Origin: Callaeas wilsoni
Lineage: Eukaryota > Chordata > Aves > Passeriformes > Callaeidae
Assembly: GCA_013398955.1 (NCBI GenBank)
Contig: VWPU01008482.1
Span: forward strand, 1-64,000
DNA: 64,000 nucleotides
Direction: 5' to 3'
In this document: positions 33,061-44,802 of the stretch, in pieces
Position numbering within the stretch: position 1 is the first letter of the stretch
Layout of the letters: each line of letters begins with the position of its first letter
Translations under genes and position numbers: made by a program
The notes under the pieces: model-generated
Database searches by the model: none
Told to the model about the DNA's origin: nothing
What the model saw: the letters and a program-made list of their open reading frames with translations, nothing else

Positions 33061-33266
33061 CCAAAGGAGCTGGGTTCTCCCTCGGCTCCAGGATTTGGTA
33101 TTTGGGGCTTTGGGATGATTTGGGGACTGGGAGCAAGACCTGTGGTCACTCTGGAAGCGGGCGAGGAGCAGCTCCAGAGGAGTTCGTGTCCAGAGGGACC
33201 AAGGGAGGGGAGATGGAGCAGGAAAGGGCGGCTGGTGGCAGAGGGAGGGAGCCACACCTTAGAGAT

Positions 33267-33346
33267 GGTTTAAGTTAAGAGGGAATGATTTAAGTTAAGA
33301 GGGAATGATTTAAGTTATGAGGGAATGATTTAAGTTAAGAAGGAAT
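33267..33346 (+). repeat. 20-bp tandem repeat, 4 units
   Basis: Four units of gatttaagttaagagggaat start at 33267, 33287, 33307 and 33327. It lies directly before a CR1 3' end, so it may derive from a segment of that element. Confidence 0.92.
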
Positions 33347-33349
33347 GAT

Positions 33350-33572
33350 TTTTAGCCAGAGGGCAGGGTTAGATGGGATGTTGGTCAGGAATTGTTCCCC
33401 GGAAGAGTGGGGAGGCCCTGGAATGCATTCCCAGATTTGCTGTGGCCGCCCCTGGATCCCTGGAGGAGCCCAAGGCCAGGCTGGAGCACCGTGGCACAGC
33501 AGGAGGTGTCCCTGCCCTGGCAGGGGTGGCACCGGGTGGGCTTTGGGATCCTTCCAGCCCCAACCATCACAT
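33350..33572 (+). mobile_element. CR1 3' end
   Basis: Sense copy: gggttagatgggatgttggt, gtggggaggccctggaatgc, tttgctgtggccgcccctgg, tgtccctgccctggcagggg, ctttgggatccttccagccc. About 220 bp; a second CR1 in reverse starts 75 bp further on. Confidence 0.92.
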
Positions 33573-33645
33573 GCTGCCCGCTCAGGGCTGCAGAGGAGCT
33601 GTGCCAGGCTGTTCCTCCGCAGAGCTTGGCATGGGAATCAATAAA

Positions 33646-33785
33646 TCATAGACTCATGGAATGTTTTGGGTGGGAAGGGAGCTTAGAGCCCATCCATCCC
33701 TGCCCTGCGCTGAAGGTTTCACTGGAGTCACCAAGGGATTATCCCAAAGTGCAAATCAGTGAGAAGAGATTAAATTTCCCTTTTT
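33646..33785 (-). mobile_element. CR1 3' end
   Basis: Reverse copy beginning with aatcatagactcatggaatg, then ttttgggtgggaagggagct and agcccatccatccctgccct. The later part is diverged; it ends at a T-rich run (33780-33796). Confidence 0.8.
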
Positions 33786-35987
33786 TTTTTTTTTTTAGGC
33801 TGAACTTATCCCAGGTTCTATGTGTAGGGTTTTTTGGGTTTTCTTTTCCTGGCAAACTGACATTCCAGGGCACCACGCTGTGTTTGAAGCAGTAGCAGAC
33901 CCAATCCAGTAATTACACCCAAAAATGTTTAGGTTCATCTCCTGGTTTTAATTGGGTTTTGGTCCCTTAATAAGCCCCCTGTGGATAATTCTGTGGAAAA
34001 GTGCAGTGTGATCACTTTTATTTCTTCATTCTCAAAATGACTTTGTATGGAACCACCACGGTTAAACCTGTGATTCCTGACAGTGTTTTGGATTTTGGGA
34101 AGCTGGATTTTCTGCGTTTGGGAAAACAATTTCCAGTTTCCTTCAATTAATGCATTAAATTTTAATGGTTGAGAACGTCCATGGAGTGTCCTGACGGAGT
34201 AGAAGTGCAAATTGTTCCAGTTTTCTTGGCAAAATAAGAATTGGAAATTTGGCCACTCCAAAATTTGAGTTGTGTGGTTGTGGGCGGTTGATCTCCGATA
34301 AAATCGAGGCTGAAAACCAGGAATTTCCAACATAAATCCCAATTCTTTCCAGCACCAGTTGCCCAAAGGTTCTTTTCCGTGCCTATGGGTGAGCTTTGGA
34401 CTCAGCCCAGCACGAGGGGAACCTGCAGGTTCCATGAAATGCTTCGTTTTTAAGTTTTTTTCATTACGGAGTGTCACAGTCATCCCATAAATTCTTTTTG
34501 GGATTTTGGTAGTTTTTCCCTAATGGAATGAATAATATAGCAGATAGAAATTATTTGTATCTGTGGGGCTTCAGTGAGTGGTGTGGTCAGGGTTTATGGG
34601 CACCGAGCGTATCTGGTTTGGTGTTTTCCAGTCAAAATCATGGAAAAAAGGCTTGGAGAAGCTCTCTTTGACCTAACCACAATTACCAGGCTCTGGTGGA
34701 AATTATGATGGCAAAAAAGAGGGAAAGGATATGGAATTTGGAGATTTCTGCCTCATCTTGGCTGCTGATCATACCCAGCGGGGGGAATTTGCTCTTCTTG
34801 GAGGAGCGAGCAGCCCATTGTTGTTTTCCGTGGGATTTTGGGACTCTTTGCAGACACCTGTCAGGTGAAGCCGCTTGTGTGTCAGATCCCAGCGACCACC
34901 TGGAAGCTGTGGGGAATTCTGGAAGCCTGGAGTCACGAGAGATTGATTTTTTTCCCCCCATTATTTCGGCATATTCATGGCTGATTTTTCCCTTTGAGGA
35001 GCATGACTGTTCCGATGATTCACGGCTGCTTTCTCGGAGGCATTCCAGCAAGGAATCACAATCACACCGCTCCTGTTGCTGCTTGTTTACTGCAGCAAAC
35101 ATCCAGAACACAAATTGGAATTCATTAATCTGGCCGCATCTCCCCAATTATAATTGTTAATTAATTTGAGGGGGTTTTGAGCCAATTTCATGGGGATGAT
35201 CTCCGTGTGCACGTCACACTTCACCACTGGCCTTGTGCTGAAAGCTGAGCTGCTTTAATATTGAAATCTTGATTTTAGGCCAGCAGAGAGGATTGATATT
35301 TTTGCCTCCAGCACTAAAAAAGAATTGTTTTGTGCTTTGTAATCTGTTACAACAACAATTTGCGTCTTCTTGCAGTACATCTTTTTATTTGGCTGGCTGA
35401 GCAATATTTTCATTTGTAACCTCTTTGTCCAGAAAGGAAAATGTAACATCAGAGCAGCCTGAGGAAACACCCTCAGAGCAAATAATTTGCATTTTCACAG
35501 GTTAACTTTAGGAGATGCTACAGAATTTAGCTGTGAAAAAGTGTGGCAGAAGCAAAGTCAGATTTTCATCAGAAAAGAAAAAGGCAGAAATAGCAAAACA
35601 TCGGGGGAGATTTAAAAATTGGTATTATTTCCTCTGCAGGCAATTGCTTTCTCTCAGTTCCATGAAAATTGCAGGAGAAGGAAACTTCTTCCCATTTAGG
35701 GCAAGGAATAATTAGCAAGAGCTGCAGCAAGGGACATGGTCAGGATCTGGGCCCTTGGAAAAGCTTCGAGGGAGGATGGAGAGGACCTGAGCTCCATTCC
35801 CTGCACAGGAGGTCTTGAGCCTGAATCCTTTGCTGAGTGAGGCTGGAAAGTTTTGGATTAATTAGAACCAGCTTGGGATGGTGGGAAGAGATCAGAACAT
35901 TCCAGAAACCCCTCACAGGGGTGGGTTTCTGCTCGCAGCAGAGGGACAGTGGGAATTCCAGGGAACTTCTGTGGGGAACTGCAGGAA
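33786..35987 (+). other. PDE4B: Intron, repeat-poor
   Basis: A 2.2 kb stretch without CR1 or arrays. The open frames at 33935-34483 (minus) and 34683-35160 (both strands) are not recognisable proteins. Its second half holds a candidate regulatory patch at 34990-35170. Confidence 0.6.
34990..35170. promoter_or_regulatory. Candidate intronic element (forkhead and homeodomain words)
   Basis: TGTTTAC at 35084-35090 sits in the loop of a 7-bp inverted repeat (TTGCTGC 35076-35082, GCAGCAA 35092-35098). It is followed by gaattcattaatctg and aattataattgttaattaat. Repeat-free and motif-dense, but unproven. Confidence 0.28.
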
Positions 35988-36310
35988 TTCATAGAACAGA
36001 TTGGGTTGGGAGGGACCTCAGGGATTATGCAGTCCCCCCACCATGGCAGGGACACCTCCCACTGTCCCAGGCCGCTCCAAGCCCCGGCCAGCCCAGCTCT
36101 GGACATTTCCAGGCATCCAGGGGCAGCCCCAGCTTCTCTGGGGATTCCATCCCAGCCCCTCCCCCCCCCCCCAGGGAACAATTCCTTCCCAATATCCCAT
36201 CTCTCCCTGCCCCCTGGCAGTGGGAAGCCATTCCCTGTGTCCTGTCCCTCCATCCCTCATCCCAAATCATCTCTCCAGCTTTTTTGAAGCCCCTTCAGGC
36301 CCTGGAATGT
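35988..36310 (-). mobile_element. CR1 3' region
   Basis: Reverse copy of about 320 bp: agattgggttgggagggacc, catggcagggacacctccca, ccaggggcagccccagcttc, a run of C at 36164-36173 replacing the usual ccaccctcccag, ttccttcccaatatcccatc, ccattccctgtgtcctgtcc and ctccagcttttttgaagccc. Confidence 0.93.
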
Positions 36311-36965
36311 GGCCCACAACAACGTAGTACAAATAGTAAAACAACAGCTCTGAACATAAAAGAACGTTTATCTTAAAAACCATTACTCATTTATCTATTT
36401 AAAGACCCTTTCTTTATGCAGGTGAGTACAAATCTCATTGTACTCCATAAATCCCGGGAAAAGGAGCCTCTGGCAGCAGTGCCGGGATGTTCTGTCAGGT
36501 GTGCTCCACCTCCCACCTCTGCCTCTCCGGGCTCTGTTGGCCCACATGACTCCAAAGGTAAAAAAGCTGGATCTGCTCTAAAAAAAAAAAGCTGGAGAGG
36601 GTTAGAGTGCAGTGGGAAGGGAAGGTTGGAGCAGTCACATCCCTGCTTTGATTGGAGGTGTTTTTCCTTAAAAATTCGTGGTTTTGGTGCGTTTGTTGTG
36701 TCACAGTCACCCTGCACAGGCTGATTAGTCACTGTAATTAAAGCTTGAACCTCCCCGGGAAGGCAGAAGTCTCCTTATTTCTGTGTGTGTTGCTTGAACT
36801 GCAGGTCAGGGAGGGAAATAATTGCTGGAAAATTGATGGCTGCGGTTCCAAAAGTCACGGATCCCACTTTGCTCATTCCTGCTCTCCCAGTGTGTGATGT
36901 TAAACGTGTCAGGAATGTTACCAGGGAGCAGCAGCGTGGGCAGCAGGAGGGGGGAGTTCTGCCCC
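36311..36965 (+). other. PDE4B: Intron, nothing recognised
   Basis: Short intronic gap between CR1 copies. No array or exon. Confidence 0.6.
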
Positions 36966-37490
36966 ATGCCCTGCTCAGGTGAGACCCCACCTACAGAGCT
37001 GCTCCAGCCCTGGGGCCAACAGCACAGGGATGTGGCGCTGCTGGAGAGAGACCAGAGGAGACCCCAGAGCTGCTCCAGGGCTGGAGCCCCTCTGCTCTGG
37101 AGCCGGCCTGGGAGAGCTGGGAATGTTCACCTGGAGAGGAGAAGGATCCCGGGAAAGCTCAGAGCCCCTGCCAGGGCCTAAAGGGGCTCCAGGAGAGCTG
37201 GAGAGGGACTGGGGACAAGGGATGGAGGGACAGGACACAGGGAATGGCTTCCCACTGCCAGAGGGCAGGGAGAGATGGGATATTGGGAAGGAATTCCGGG
37301 CTGGGGGCGTGGGGGGGCCCCGGAATAGCACTCCCAGACTCGCTGTGGCTGCCCCTGGATCCCTGGCAGTGCCCAGGGCCGGGCTGGCCGGGGCTTGGAG
37401 CAGCCTGGGACAGTGGGAGGTGTCCCTGCCATGGTGGGGTTTCACTGGATGGGATTTAAGGTCCGTCCCAATCCAAAGCATTCCAGGCTG
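36966..37490 (+). mobile_element. CR1 copy with ORF2 C-terminal remnant
   Basis: Sense copy nearly parallel to 16652-17278: gtgagaccccacctacagag, tggagagagaccagaggaga, gtgttcacc-like cctggagaggagaaggatcc, cctaaaggggctccaggaga, tggcttcccactgccagagg, tgggatattgggaaggaatt and aatccaaagcattcc at the end. The encoded VRVGR-type and PRARL-type blocks are degraded. The frame at 36979-38055 (358 codons) spans both this copy and the next and is not a host gene. Confidence 0.93.
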
Positions 37491-37737
37491 TGAGTTGAAA
37501 GAAGGTAGATTCAGATGGGATGTTGGGAAGGAATTCCTGGCTGGGCGGGTGGGGAGGCCCTGGAATAGAAGTCCCAGATTTGCTGTGGCTGCCCCTGGAG
37601 CCCGGTCAGTGCCCAGGGCCAGGTTGGACAGGGTTTGGTGCAGCCTGGGACAGTGGGAGGTGTCCCTGCCATGGCAGGGGTGGCACTGGGTGGGCTTTAA
37701 GGTCCCTTCCAGCCGAAACCATTCCGTGATCCCTTGC
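37486..37737 (+). mobile_element. Second CR1 3' end directly after the first
   Basis: A second, shorter CR1 starts at ggctgtgagttgaaagaagg and runs through tagattcagatgggatgttg, gtggggaggccctggaatag and ttaaggtcccttccagccga to ccattccgtgatccc. It abuts the tail of the copy at 36966-37490 in the same orientation. Confidence 0.92.
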
Positions 37738-38929
37738 TCCTACATTTCCATCCTCACTGTGACTGTTCCCAGCAGGTTACTGAGTTCCATAAAGACTGGA
37801 ATCCTCCAGGTCTCTTCAGTGAACTCTTTTTATTTACAGGATTTTTTCCTGGAGCAGCAGCTGCGTCTCTCCTGGCTCCCTTCTCCAAATATTGATATCT
37901 GGGTTGCTGGAAAAGCTGGATTCCATTATCCCTTCTGTTTTGGCATCCCCTCTCCCTATGAGACCAAAGCCCTCTCCCCCAGAGCTGGTGCTGCTGCCAC
38001 CTTTACCTCCCCCCAAGCAGGAAATCTCCCTAAAAGTCTTGTCCCCCCAAATTAAATCCATGTTTCTATGGAGCAAGAATGGAATTTTTAAAAAATTCTT
38101 CGGAACTGTGTCTTGTCTAACACTGGAGTGAGACTGGGATTGCTTTATTCCAATTATTGAAAGGAGTGGTCTGTGAAATCCAGGAAATTCTTATTTAATT
38201 CCATTTTTTTAATTGAATTGAGGAACTGGCAAATGGTGCAGCTCTCCCAGGGGAATTTTCACCTGGTTTCACTGCTGGGAAATGGTGCCAGTTACTACCT
38301 GGATTCCCAAATTCTGTGTATCCAACTCCGTGATGCCAAAACCCAGCAGGGTTTTCCTGGGCAGGATTTAATTTCGTACTTCTTCCTCGCTAAAGTATAA
38401 ATCTTTGTCTTGTTAATCCAATTCTTTGGTCTCCGAATAGAATAAAAGCAGCCCTTTATGTTAGGCAGGACCTGGATCCAAGGTTAATTAGAATTTTATG
38501 GATAATCCCTCACTCTGTTCTGGACACAATTGGATAGACCTTCCTAGAATTTGAACATCACATCCTTAATAAGCTTTTATTTTGTTTATAAAGCATTTTA
38601 GTGGCAATGGATGAATGTTCCCACTCAGGTATCACCTCGGGAGTGTAGTCCTTGATTGTTTTATTTGTAATTTATTAGGACATTACTTTGTCTTAGGTTA
38701 AAAGCTGCTCTTCTTCCTGGGACACTCTGTCCTGTCACCCAGGGGGTCATTCAGTGAGGTGAAGTCATGGAATTCTCACTAAAAAAATAGAAATCTAGTT
38801 TTTATTTATCCTGTTACGCAAATTACTGGCCGATTTCAGGGATTCAAACAAAGATTACTTCTTTTTGCTGTCAGCTTCTCTCCTTAAATCCCTCTAAATG
38901 TCGTTTACATTGTAAGGATATTATGGAAT

Positions 38930-39005
38930 CGTGGAATGGGTTGGGTTGGGTGGAACTGGATGAGCTTTAAGGCCCCTCCCAACCCAAACCAGTCTGGAAT
39001 CCCGT
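38930..39005. mobile_element. Two CR1 tails in inverted arrangement
   Basis: tggaatcgtggaatgggttg and ggttgggtgg form a reverse CR1 tail. It runs directly into a sense tail, ggatgagctttaaggcccct followed by cccaacccaaaccagtctgg. The two halves can pair as a hairpin (gggttgggttggg against cccaacccaaacc). The bodies of both copies are missing. Confidence 0.75.
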
Positions 39006-39957
39006 ATTCACGATGAGATGACAAAATTAATTTAGGAATGGAGTGAATTTTGTTCCTGGGAATTTCTTCTTTGCTCCAGAGAATCACTGGGCGCTGTCCA
39101 ATTCCCAGGAGTGGGAATCCTTTCTGCTGGAATCTGCCCTTCTCTTTATTTTTCAGTGAATTCCCTCACTCCCAGATTGGCAGGGCCCTGTTGGCCCCGC
39201 ATGTGGAGGCAAAGTTCAGTGCCAACACATCCAGAACAAGAGGAAATGATTGGATAATTCCCTGGGTCAGCAATAATGGGAACTAATTCAGGGCAGTTTT
39301 GGAGATTGAATTAGGATTTCAAGTGGATTCTTTATTAAGAGCCATTTCTGAGGGTCCCCTTCTCCATCAAGCAATAATTCCTAGGGCAAAATGCTCCAGA
39401 CACCTAAAACCAGGCACACAAAATGGGATTTTCAGTGCTGTTTGTAAGAGGGAGCACTGGGAGTTTTGATCTTTAAATATACACTCTTTTTTTGCCTTTT
39501 TGATATTTAAATCAAACAGGGATTTTTCTTTTCTGTGTTGGGTGTTACACACACATTAAAGGTGGTGCCAGCACCCAGGTCCTGTTCAGCTGTAAATAAA
39601 TAAGAAGTAAATACTGATTTTGGGTTGAATTACCCCAAAGAGGGCATTGCATGCAGAAAAAATATCCTTATTTTAGAGGAATGAAATGAGCAGAGCCTAA
39701 ATAAGGGAAAATAAAATCCTACCACTAAAATAATTCCTTTTTAAAAAAGGAATTTTTAAAATTTTTCCATGGGTGGAAATTTCCGTTCTGTCCTGCAGTC
39801 GGATGTGTTTGAGTTTGACTTTGAGGTGACTTTGTGAAATGCTGGGTGTTATTCCAACCCTGGAAAAAGCAGGAGCTGCTCCTCTTTAACCATCAGGAAT
39901 CAACAGATTTTACTTGAAGCCTAACAATATTCATTTCTGACGGGGGTTTTCCATGGG

Positions 39958-40012
39958 ATCTTCCTCGCTCTTAGAGACCTCTTCCAACCTAAACAATTCT
40001 CCTGGAATCTTA
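39958..40012 (+). mobile_element. CR1 3' terminus
   Basis: ccatgggatcttcctcgctc, ttagagacctcttccaacct and aaacaattctcctgg form a diverged terminus without a body. Confidence 0.65.
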
Positions 40013-40804
40013 AAACCTGTTTTTGTAGGAACTCGAAAGGTTTAAAGTGAGGGATTTGGATGTTGTAGCAGTGTTGGGATGTTTTCCCAAGGAATTTTCC
40101 TTGCTTTTATTCCAGTGGAAGCCTTGCCTTCCTCACTGATATACTGAGAAAGGTTCTATCCGTGTCTGAACTTTAGAATTCAAGCAGATTCCGCCAGAAA
40201 TTGGGGTGTTTTAATTGAATTGAATTTAAATTTTTAATTTAGTTGTGCCAAAGACTGAACATCTTTGACTGCAAACACATCCCAGGCATTCATCGGATGA
40301 TTAAAACCCAAATAAAAGGTGGAAAGGGCAAGAAACCAGCTGAAAACAGGAAGGTTTGGAGTTTGGCCTTTTCAAATTTGTTTTAATGGGTTTGAGCTCT
40401 GTGGGTGCTGTGGCAGGGAGTGCCCTGGAGCAGTTTCAGCCCCAAATCCTTCGCTGTTGTTGCCAGTTCCCCGTGACATTTAATGTCTGTCACTTGCTCA
40501 TCACTTTAAAAACAGTGGTGGAGGGGAAAAAACTGGGAAATAATGGGAAAGCAACGGTTGTGTCAAGAAAATGCTTGAAATTCTGCGCTTTAATTATTGC
40601 CTTCTGCCGTGAAAGGCACAGGTGGGAGTCATTAAATCCAAAATAACCCCCAAAAAAACAACACACCCCAAAGCAGCCTCTTTGAAAACAGATAATGGGG
40701 AAATTACAGGTGAATTCAGTAATGACAAATATGAGAGAATTGCATAATAAGGAGCAGATTGACAAGAGCAATCTTCTTCTGGGGAAGGACCGACAGGGAA
40801 CAGA

Positions 40805-41885
40805 AAAGGGGGAATGTTTGAAAATTCCAGCGGAGATTTCGAATTGCACACAAGGCCCGAGATACAAGCAAATATTGTGAGGGAAAAACCACTGCAAATC
40901 CCAACTATGGAGATTCCTGCCTGGAAAAGGGTCCCTTTTCTGCTCTCCAGAGCTGTTATTTGGGTCTTAATCCAAGGAATATTTGGGAATTCCAGTGAAA
41001 ATTTAAAAATGCACACAAGACCGGAGAGATAAGAAAATATTGTGANNNNNNNNNNNNNNNNNNNNNNNNNNNNNNNNNNNNNNNNNNNNNNNNNNNNNNN
41101 NNNNNNNNNNNNNNNNNNNNNNNNNNNNNNNNNNNNNNNNNNNNNNNNNNNNNNNNNNNNNNNNNNNNNNNNNNNNNNNNNNNNNNNNNNNNNNNNNNNN
41201 NNNNNNNNNNNNNNNNNNNNNNNNNNNNNNNNNNNNNNNNNNNNNNNNNNNNNNNNNNNNNNNNNNNNNNNNNNNNNNNNNNNNNNNNNNNNNNNNNNNN
41301 NNNNNNNNNNNNNNNNNNNNNNNNNNNNNNNNNNNNNNNNNNNNNNNNNNNNNNNNNNNNNNNNNNNNNNNNNNNNNNNNNNNNNNNNNNNNNNNNNNNN
41401 NNNNNNNNNNNNNNNNNNNNNNNNNNNNNNNNNNNNNNNNNNNNNNNNNNNNNNNNNNNNNNNNNNNNNNNNNNNNNNNNNNNNNNNNNNNNNNNNNNNN
41501 NNNNNNNNNNNNNNNNNNNNNNNNNNNNNNNNNNNNNNNNNNNNNNNNNNNNNNNNNNNNNNNNNNNNNNNNNNNNNNNNNNNNNNNNNNNNNNNNNNNN
41601 NNNNNNNNNNNNNNNNNNNNNNNNNNNNNNNNNNNNNNNNNNNNNNNNNNNNNNNNNNNNNNNNTCTGCACTCCAGAGCTGTTATTTGGGTCTTAATCCA
41701 AGGAATGTTTGGGAATTCCAGTGAAAATTTCAAAATGCACACAAGGCCTGAGATATAAGCAAATACTGTGAGGGAAAAACCACTGCAAATCCCAGCTGTG
41801 GAGATTCCTGCCTGGAAAAGGGTCCCTTATCTGCACTCCAGAGCTGTTATTTGGGTCTTAATCCAAGGAATGTTTTGGCAAAATG
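40805..41885 (+). repeat. 165-bp tandem repeat interrupted by an assembly gap
   Basis: The unit includes gttatttgggtcttaatcca, ggaatgtttgggaattccag, aaaatgcacacaaggcc, gagatataagcaaata and gagggaaaaaccactgcaaa. aatattgtga occurs at 40871 and 41036 (165 bp apart) left of the gap, and the same unit resumes right of it. At least one complete unit lies on each side. The long frames of X on both strands here are produced by the Ns. Confidence 0.93.
41046..41664. other. Assembly gap of 619 N
   Basis: The gap lies inside the 165-bp array. Matching tctgc-ctccagagct positions on its two sides (40939 and 41665) are 726 bp apart, which is not a multiple of 165, so the gap length is an estimate. Confidence 0.99.
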
Positions 41886-42185
41886 GAAGATGAGTGGGTT
41901 TGGAAATGAGGGAAAACAGGCTGGAGAGCAGGCTGGAATTACACCTTGCAGGAAGAAAAGGTTCCAAGGCCTCTGCCGGAGCTCCCAGGGATCGCTGGGT
42001 GTCCCTCCCGTCGGGAATATCGCTGGTTGTTTGTTGTGGCGTGGAATGGGGGCTGTGACAGGTGACAGAAGGATCAGGAGAGCTCGGGGCCGGCTCAGGA
42101 GCCTTTGGAATGCTGAGTAACTTTTTTAATAATCAAAGCCATTAAAATATAATGAGAAGGTGAGGGGGAACTGGGGGGGGAGGCT

Positions 42186-42230
42186 CCTCCTGGCTCATCC
42201 TGGCTCATCCTGGCTCATCTTAGCTCATCC
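42186..42230 (+). repeat. 10-bp tandem repeat, about 4 units
   Basis: Four copies of ctggctcatc, the last changed to ttagctcatc. Confidence 0.85.
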
Positions 42231-42411
42231 CCTTGTTTGCTTCTGTTTGGGGGCAAATTTCCCTTGGATTCTTCCCGGGATATTAAAACTGCCCCATCCA
42301 GAACCGCCCTGGATGTGGGATTTGGTCTGGGGAAGGGATCCGTGCGTGGCTCAGCTGTTCCCGAGCGGGAGAGGCGAGGGATGCTTCCTGCGGCATTGTT
42401 GTAACCATGAC

Positions 42412-42540
42412 TCCACGGACGTCATCCCGGGAAAATAGCGCCGGGAACATTTGTGGAACAAAGCTGAGGGTCCTCGGCGGAGCGCTGCCATATGCACGCC
42501 GCTCATTTGCATATAGATTAAAGAATTGAAATTGGAGCTG
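42412..42540. promoter_or_regulatory. Candidate intronic enhancer or promoter: CRE-like, E-box and octamer words
   Basis: GACGTCAT at 42418-42425 matches seven bases of the TGACGTCA cAMP-response element. CATATG (E-box) lies at 42489-42494 and a perfect octamer ATTTGCAT at 42505-42512. CpGs are locally enriched (tagcgccggg, ctcggcggagcgctgcc). A CRE in a gene that degrades cAMP would fit feedback control, but this is inference. Confidence 0.35.
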
Positions 42541-44802
42541 CAAACTGAGCCGTAGGAATAATTCCGGCTTTCAGGAAGGTGCTTCCAGAGGGATGTTGGG
42601 ATGGGGAGCGGGCAGGTTCCTTCCCGGTGATGCTCTGACTCTGCTGATTCAGCAGCTTTGGTCCTGCCGTCTCCGGAATAATCCTGTTGGGAGCTGGGAT
42701 GGAAAAGCATCAGAGCCCTGGAAATGCTGCTAAAGTCATTTTTATGGCGCTTTTGGACCCTGAGTGACCCTGTAAATAAAAACACTGGAAGAGGGGAGGA
42801 AACAGATGGAAAAACAGCCTAAAGAGAGGGATGAAGGAATGCTGGTGGAGAGGGAATGGCGTGGAGGGGAGGGACTGAGGGAATGGAGGCTGGAGGAGGA
42901 GAGCGGATGGAGGAGGCAAAGCGGGGCAGGGGGTCAGCAGCGCTCGGACTCTAGGGCCTGACCTCCCTCCTCTCCCCTATCCCATCGAGATTCCATTCCG
43001 CATCCGTTCTGCAGCCTGGTTTTGTGTCTAAAAGCTGGGCAGGGGGCAGGAGCACCGAGCTCTGGGAGCATCCGTAGGCACGGTCCTCTCTGGATCCACA
43101 TGGATCCTCTGCTCCTGGGACTGTGGGGCATTGCCCTCGGCCCTGCTGCCCTGCGGGAGGCACATTCCCTCTCCTTCCCGGCCGCTCCGTGCCATGGCTG
43201 GGATATTTCCCACCTGGAAAAGCCTAACAAGGTACAGCGATTGTACCTGAGGGCTTCCGTGTGCTGGTGCCTTAGGATTTGTCACTAAAACCCTTAAAAT
43301 TGAATTTTTGGGGTTTTTTTTTTGTTTATGCCAAAGCCTCCCAGTTCTGTTCCAGTTTCCCCTGGAGTGGAATGAAAAAAAAAGAATGGGATTACACAGG
43401 AATGATCCCATTGGAGATGCTCAAAAAGTAAATCCTTGTTTGCAGCGGAATCGTTTGGCAGGAGGTCAGAGCAACAAGAAATGATTCCAAGGGAATTCCC
43501 GGGTGTCCTTCCAGAGTGACAGGGTCTTCCTGGAAATTTGAAACCCACTTCCAAGGAACAGGGTTTTTCCCCCCCTTGAAAATTGAAAGTTTGCCAATAA
43601 TTCCCAATTCTTTTCCCATGAAAACTGCAAGTTTACTGATAATTAACAACATAAGTCAACAGGGAGATTAATGATTATTTTGGATACTTGACTCTTAAAA
43701 AAGACGGAACTATCCATGTTTGTGGATAAGTATTGTTATCAGAGATTTTTCCTGCTTAAAATAAATAGTCAGGAAAAAAATTGATATTAAACGTTTTTAT
43801 CTCTTGATGTAGCGAGATGAAAATGAAGTTTTGAAAAAATCCCTGTTTTTTTTTTTTGTGCTGCTCAGAGAAGTCCAGGGAAAATTTACTTCACTTCAGG
43901 GAATAAATTCAGCAGAAATCCTGGAGAAATTAAGATTTCTTTTAATTCCTGTGGGCTTTTCCAGTTTAAAAACTGGATATCACTTTCCCAGTCAGGAACA
44001 TTTCAGGTGATTTTCCTGCTCTCTTTGTAGCAAAAAGTGCATTTTTTCCCAGTAAAAAAATTCCAATAAATCCTAAAGTAGTTATAATCCGTACTGTATT
44101 CCATGAGGCTGCTGCTGTTGGGATTCTCCCAGCTGGAAGGAGCATTTGGGAAGTTTTTCCCTGTGTGTTGAGGGCTCCCAGACCATCTCCGATAGTTCAA
44201 AGTCCCTCTTCGTGGGGTGATGGATTTGACTCATCTTCAGCTGAGTCATCCCCAGTATTGAACCGTCCTTCAAAGGAAGGAAATCTTGGAAAACTTTTCA
44301 CTCCGGGCAGCCCCCACAACAAAAACTCGAGTCAATAAATCCAACACGAAAGAGGTGACATCAAAGGATTCCAAGTTTTCTTTGGCAAAACATCCCAGCG
44401 TGAGAGAAGAAAGGTAAATCCCTTCGCAGCCGTGCCAAAAATCGTGGATCATCTTCATCAAAGGGGCCATGTCCTGGGATCAAAGCTTCCTCTCTCCATA
44501 ATTTATCCTCGCTGGAAATCATTGAGGAGTTTTCCATAATTCCCAGGCGCTCTGCAGATCCCTGAAGGCGGAGTTTGGAGTGAGCCACGGGAGGGAGGAG
44601 GAAGAGAGGATGGGTGGGATGAGCTCACCCAGAAACTTGGGAGCAAAGGAAGTGGCTGCTGCAGGGATTCCTGCCAGGCATTGGCCGGATGCATCCCTGG
44701 GTTTGTGCTGGGTGTCATTGATTGTCCAAGGAGATTCCTGCCAGTCCTGTGCCAGCCTGGCAGGAGGCGTTGGAGTGAGGAACGTCCTGGGTGCGGCTCA
44801 AA

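Larger units (their letters stand above)
30683..33266 (+). other. PDE4B: Intron, AT-rich, with a candidate regulatory patch and a CpG-rich patch
   Basis: 31830-32160 is strongly AT-rich. 31320-31475 carries a consensus AP-1 site, and 32800-33060 is CpG-rich. No exon or CR1 copy recognised. Confidence 0.6.
37738..40799 (+). other. PDE4B: Intron with two CR1 tail remnants
   Basis: Mostly AT-rich intron. Elements: the inverted CR1 tails at 38930-39005 and a tail at 39958-40012. No exon found. Confidence 0.6.
41886..44802 (+). other. PDE4B: Intron with a candidate regulatory patch and a short 10-bp repeat
   Basis: Contains the 10-bp repeat at 42186-42230, the motif-rich stretch 42412-42540, G-rich DNA at 42790-42920, and AT-rich DNA at 43600-43990. 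No CR1 copy or exon recognised. Confidence 0.6.

Noticed and set aside
36979..38055. 358-codon open frame
   Set aside because: It runs through two consecutive CR1 copies; the recognisable blocks are decayed CR1 ORF2 sequence, not a host gene.
40594..41758. Long frames of several hundred residues across 41046-41664
   Set aside because: They consist mainly of unknown residues from the assembly gap inside a tandem array.
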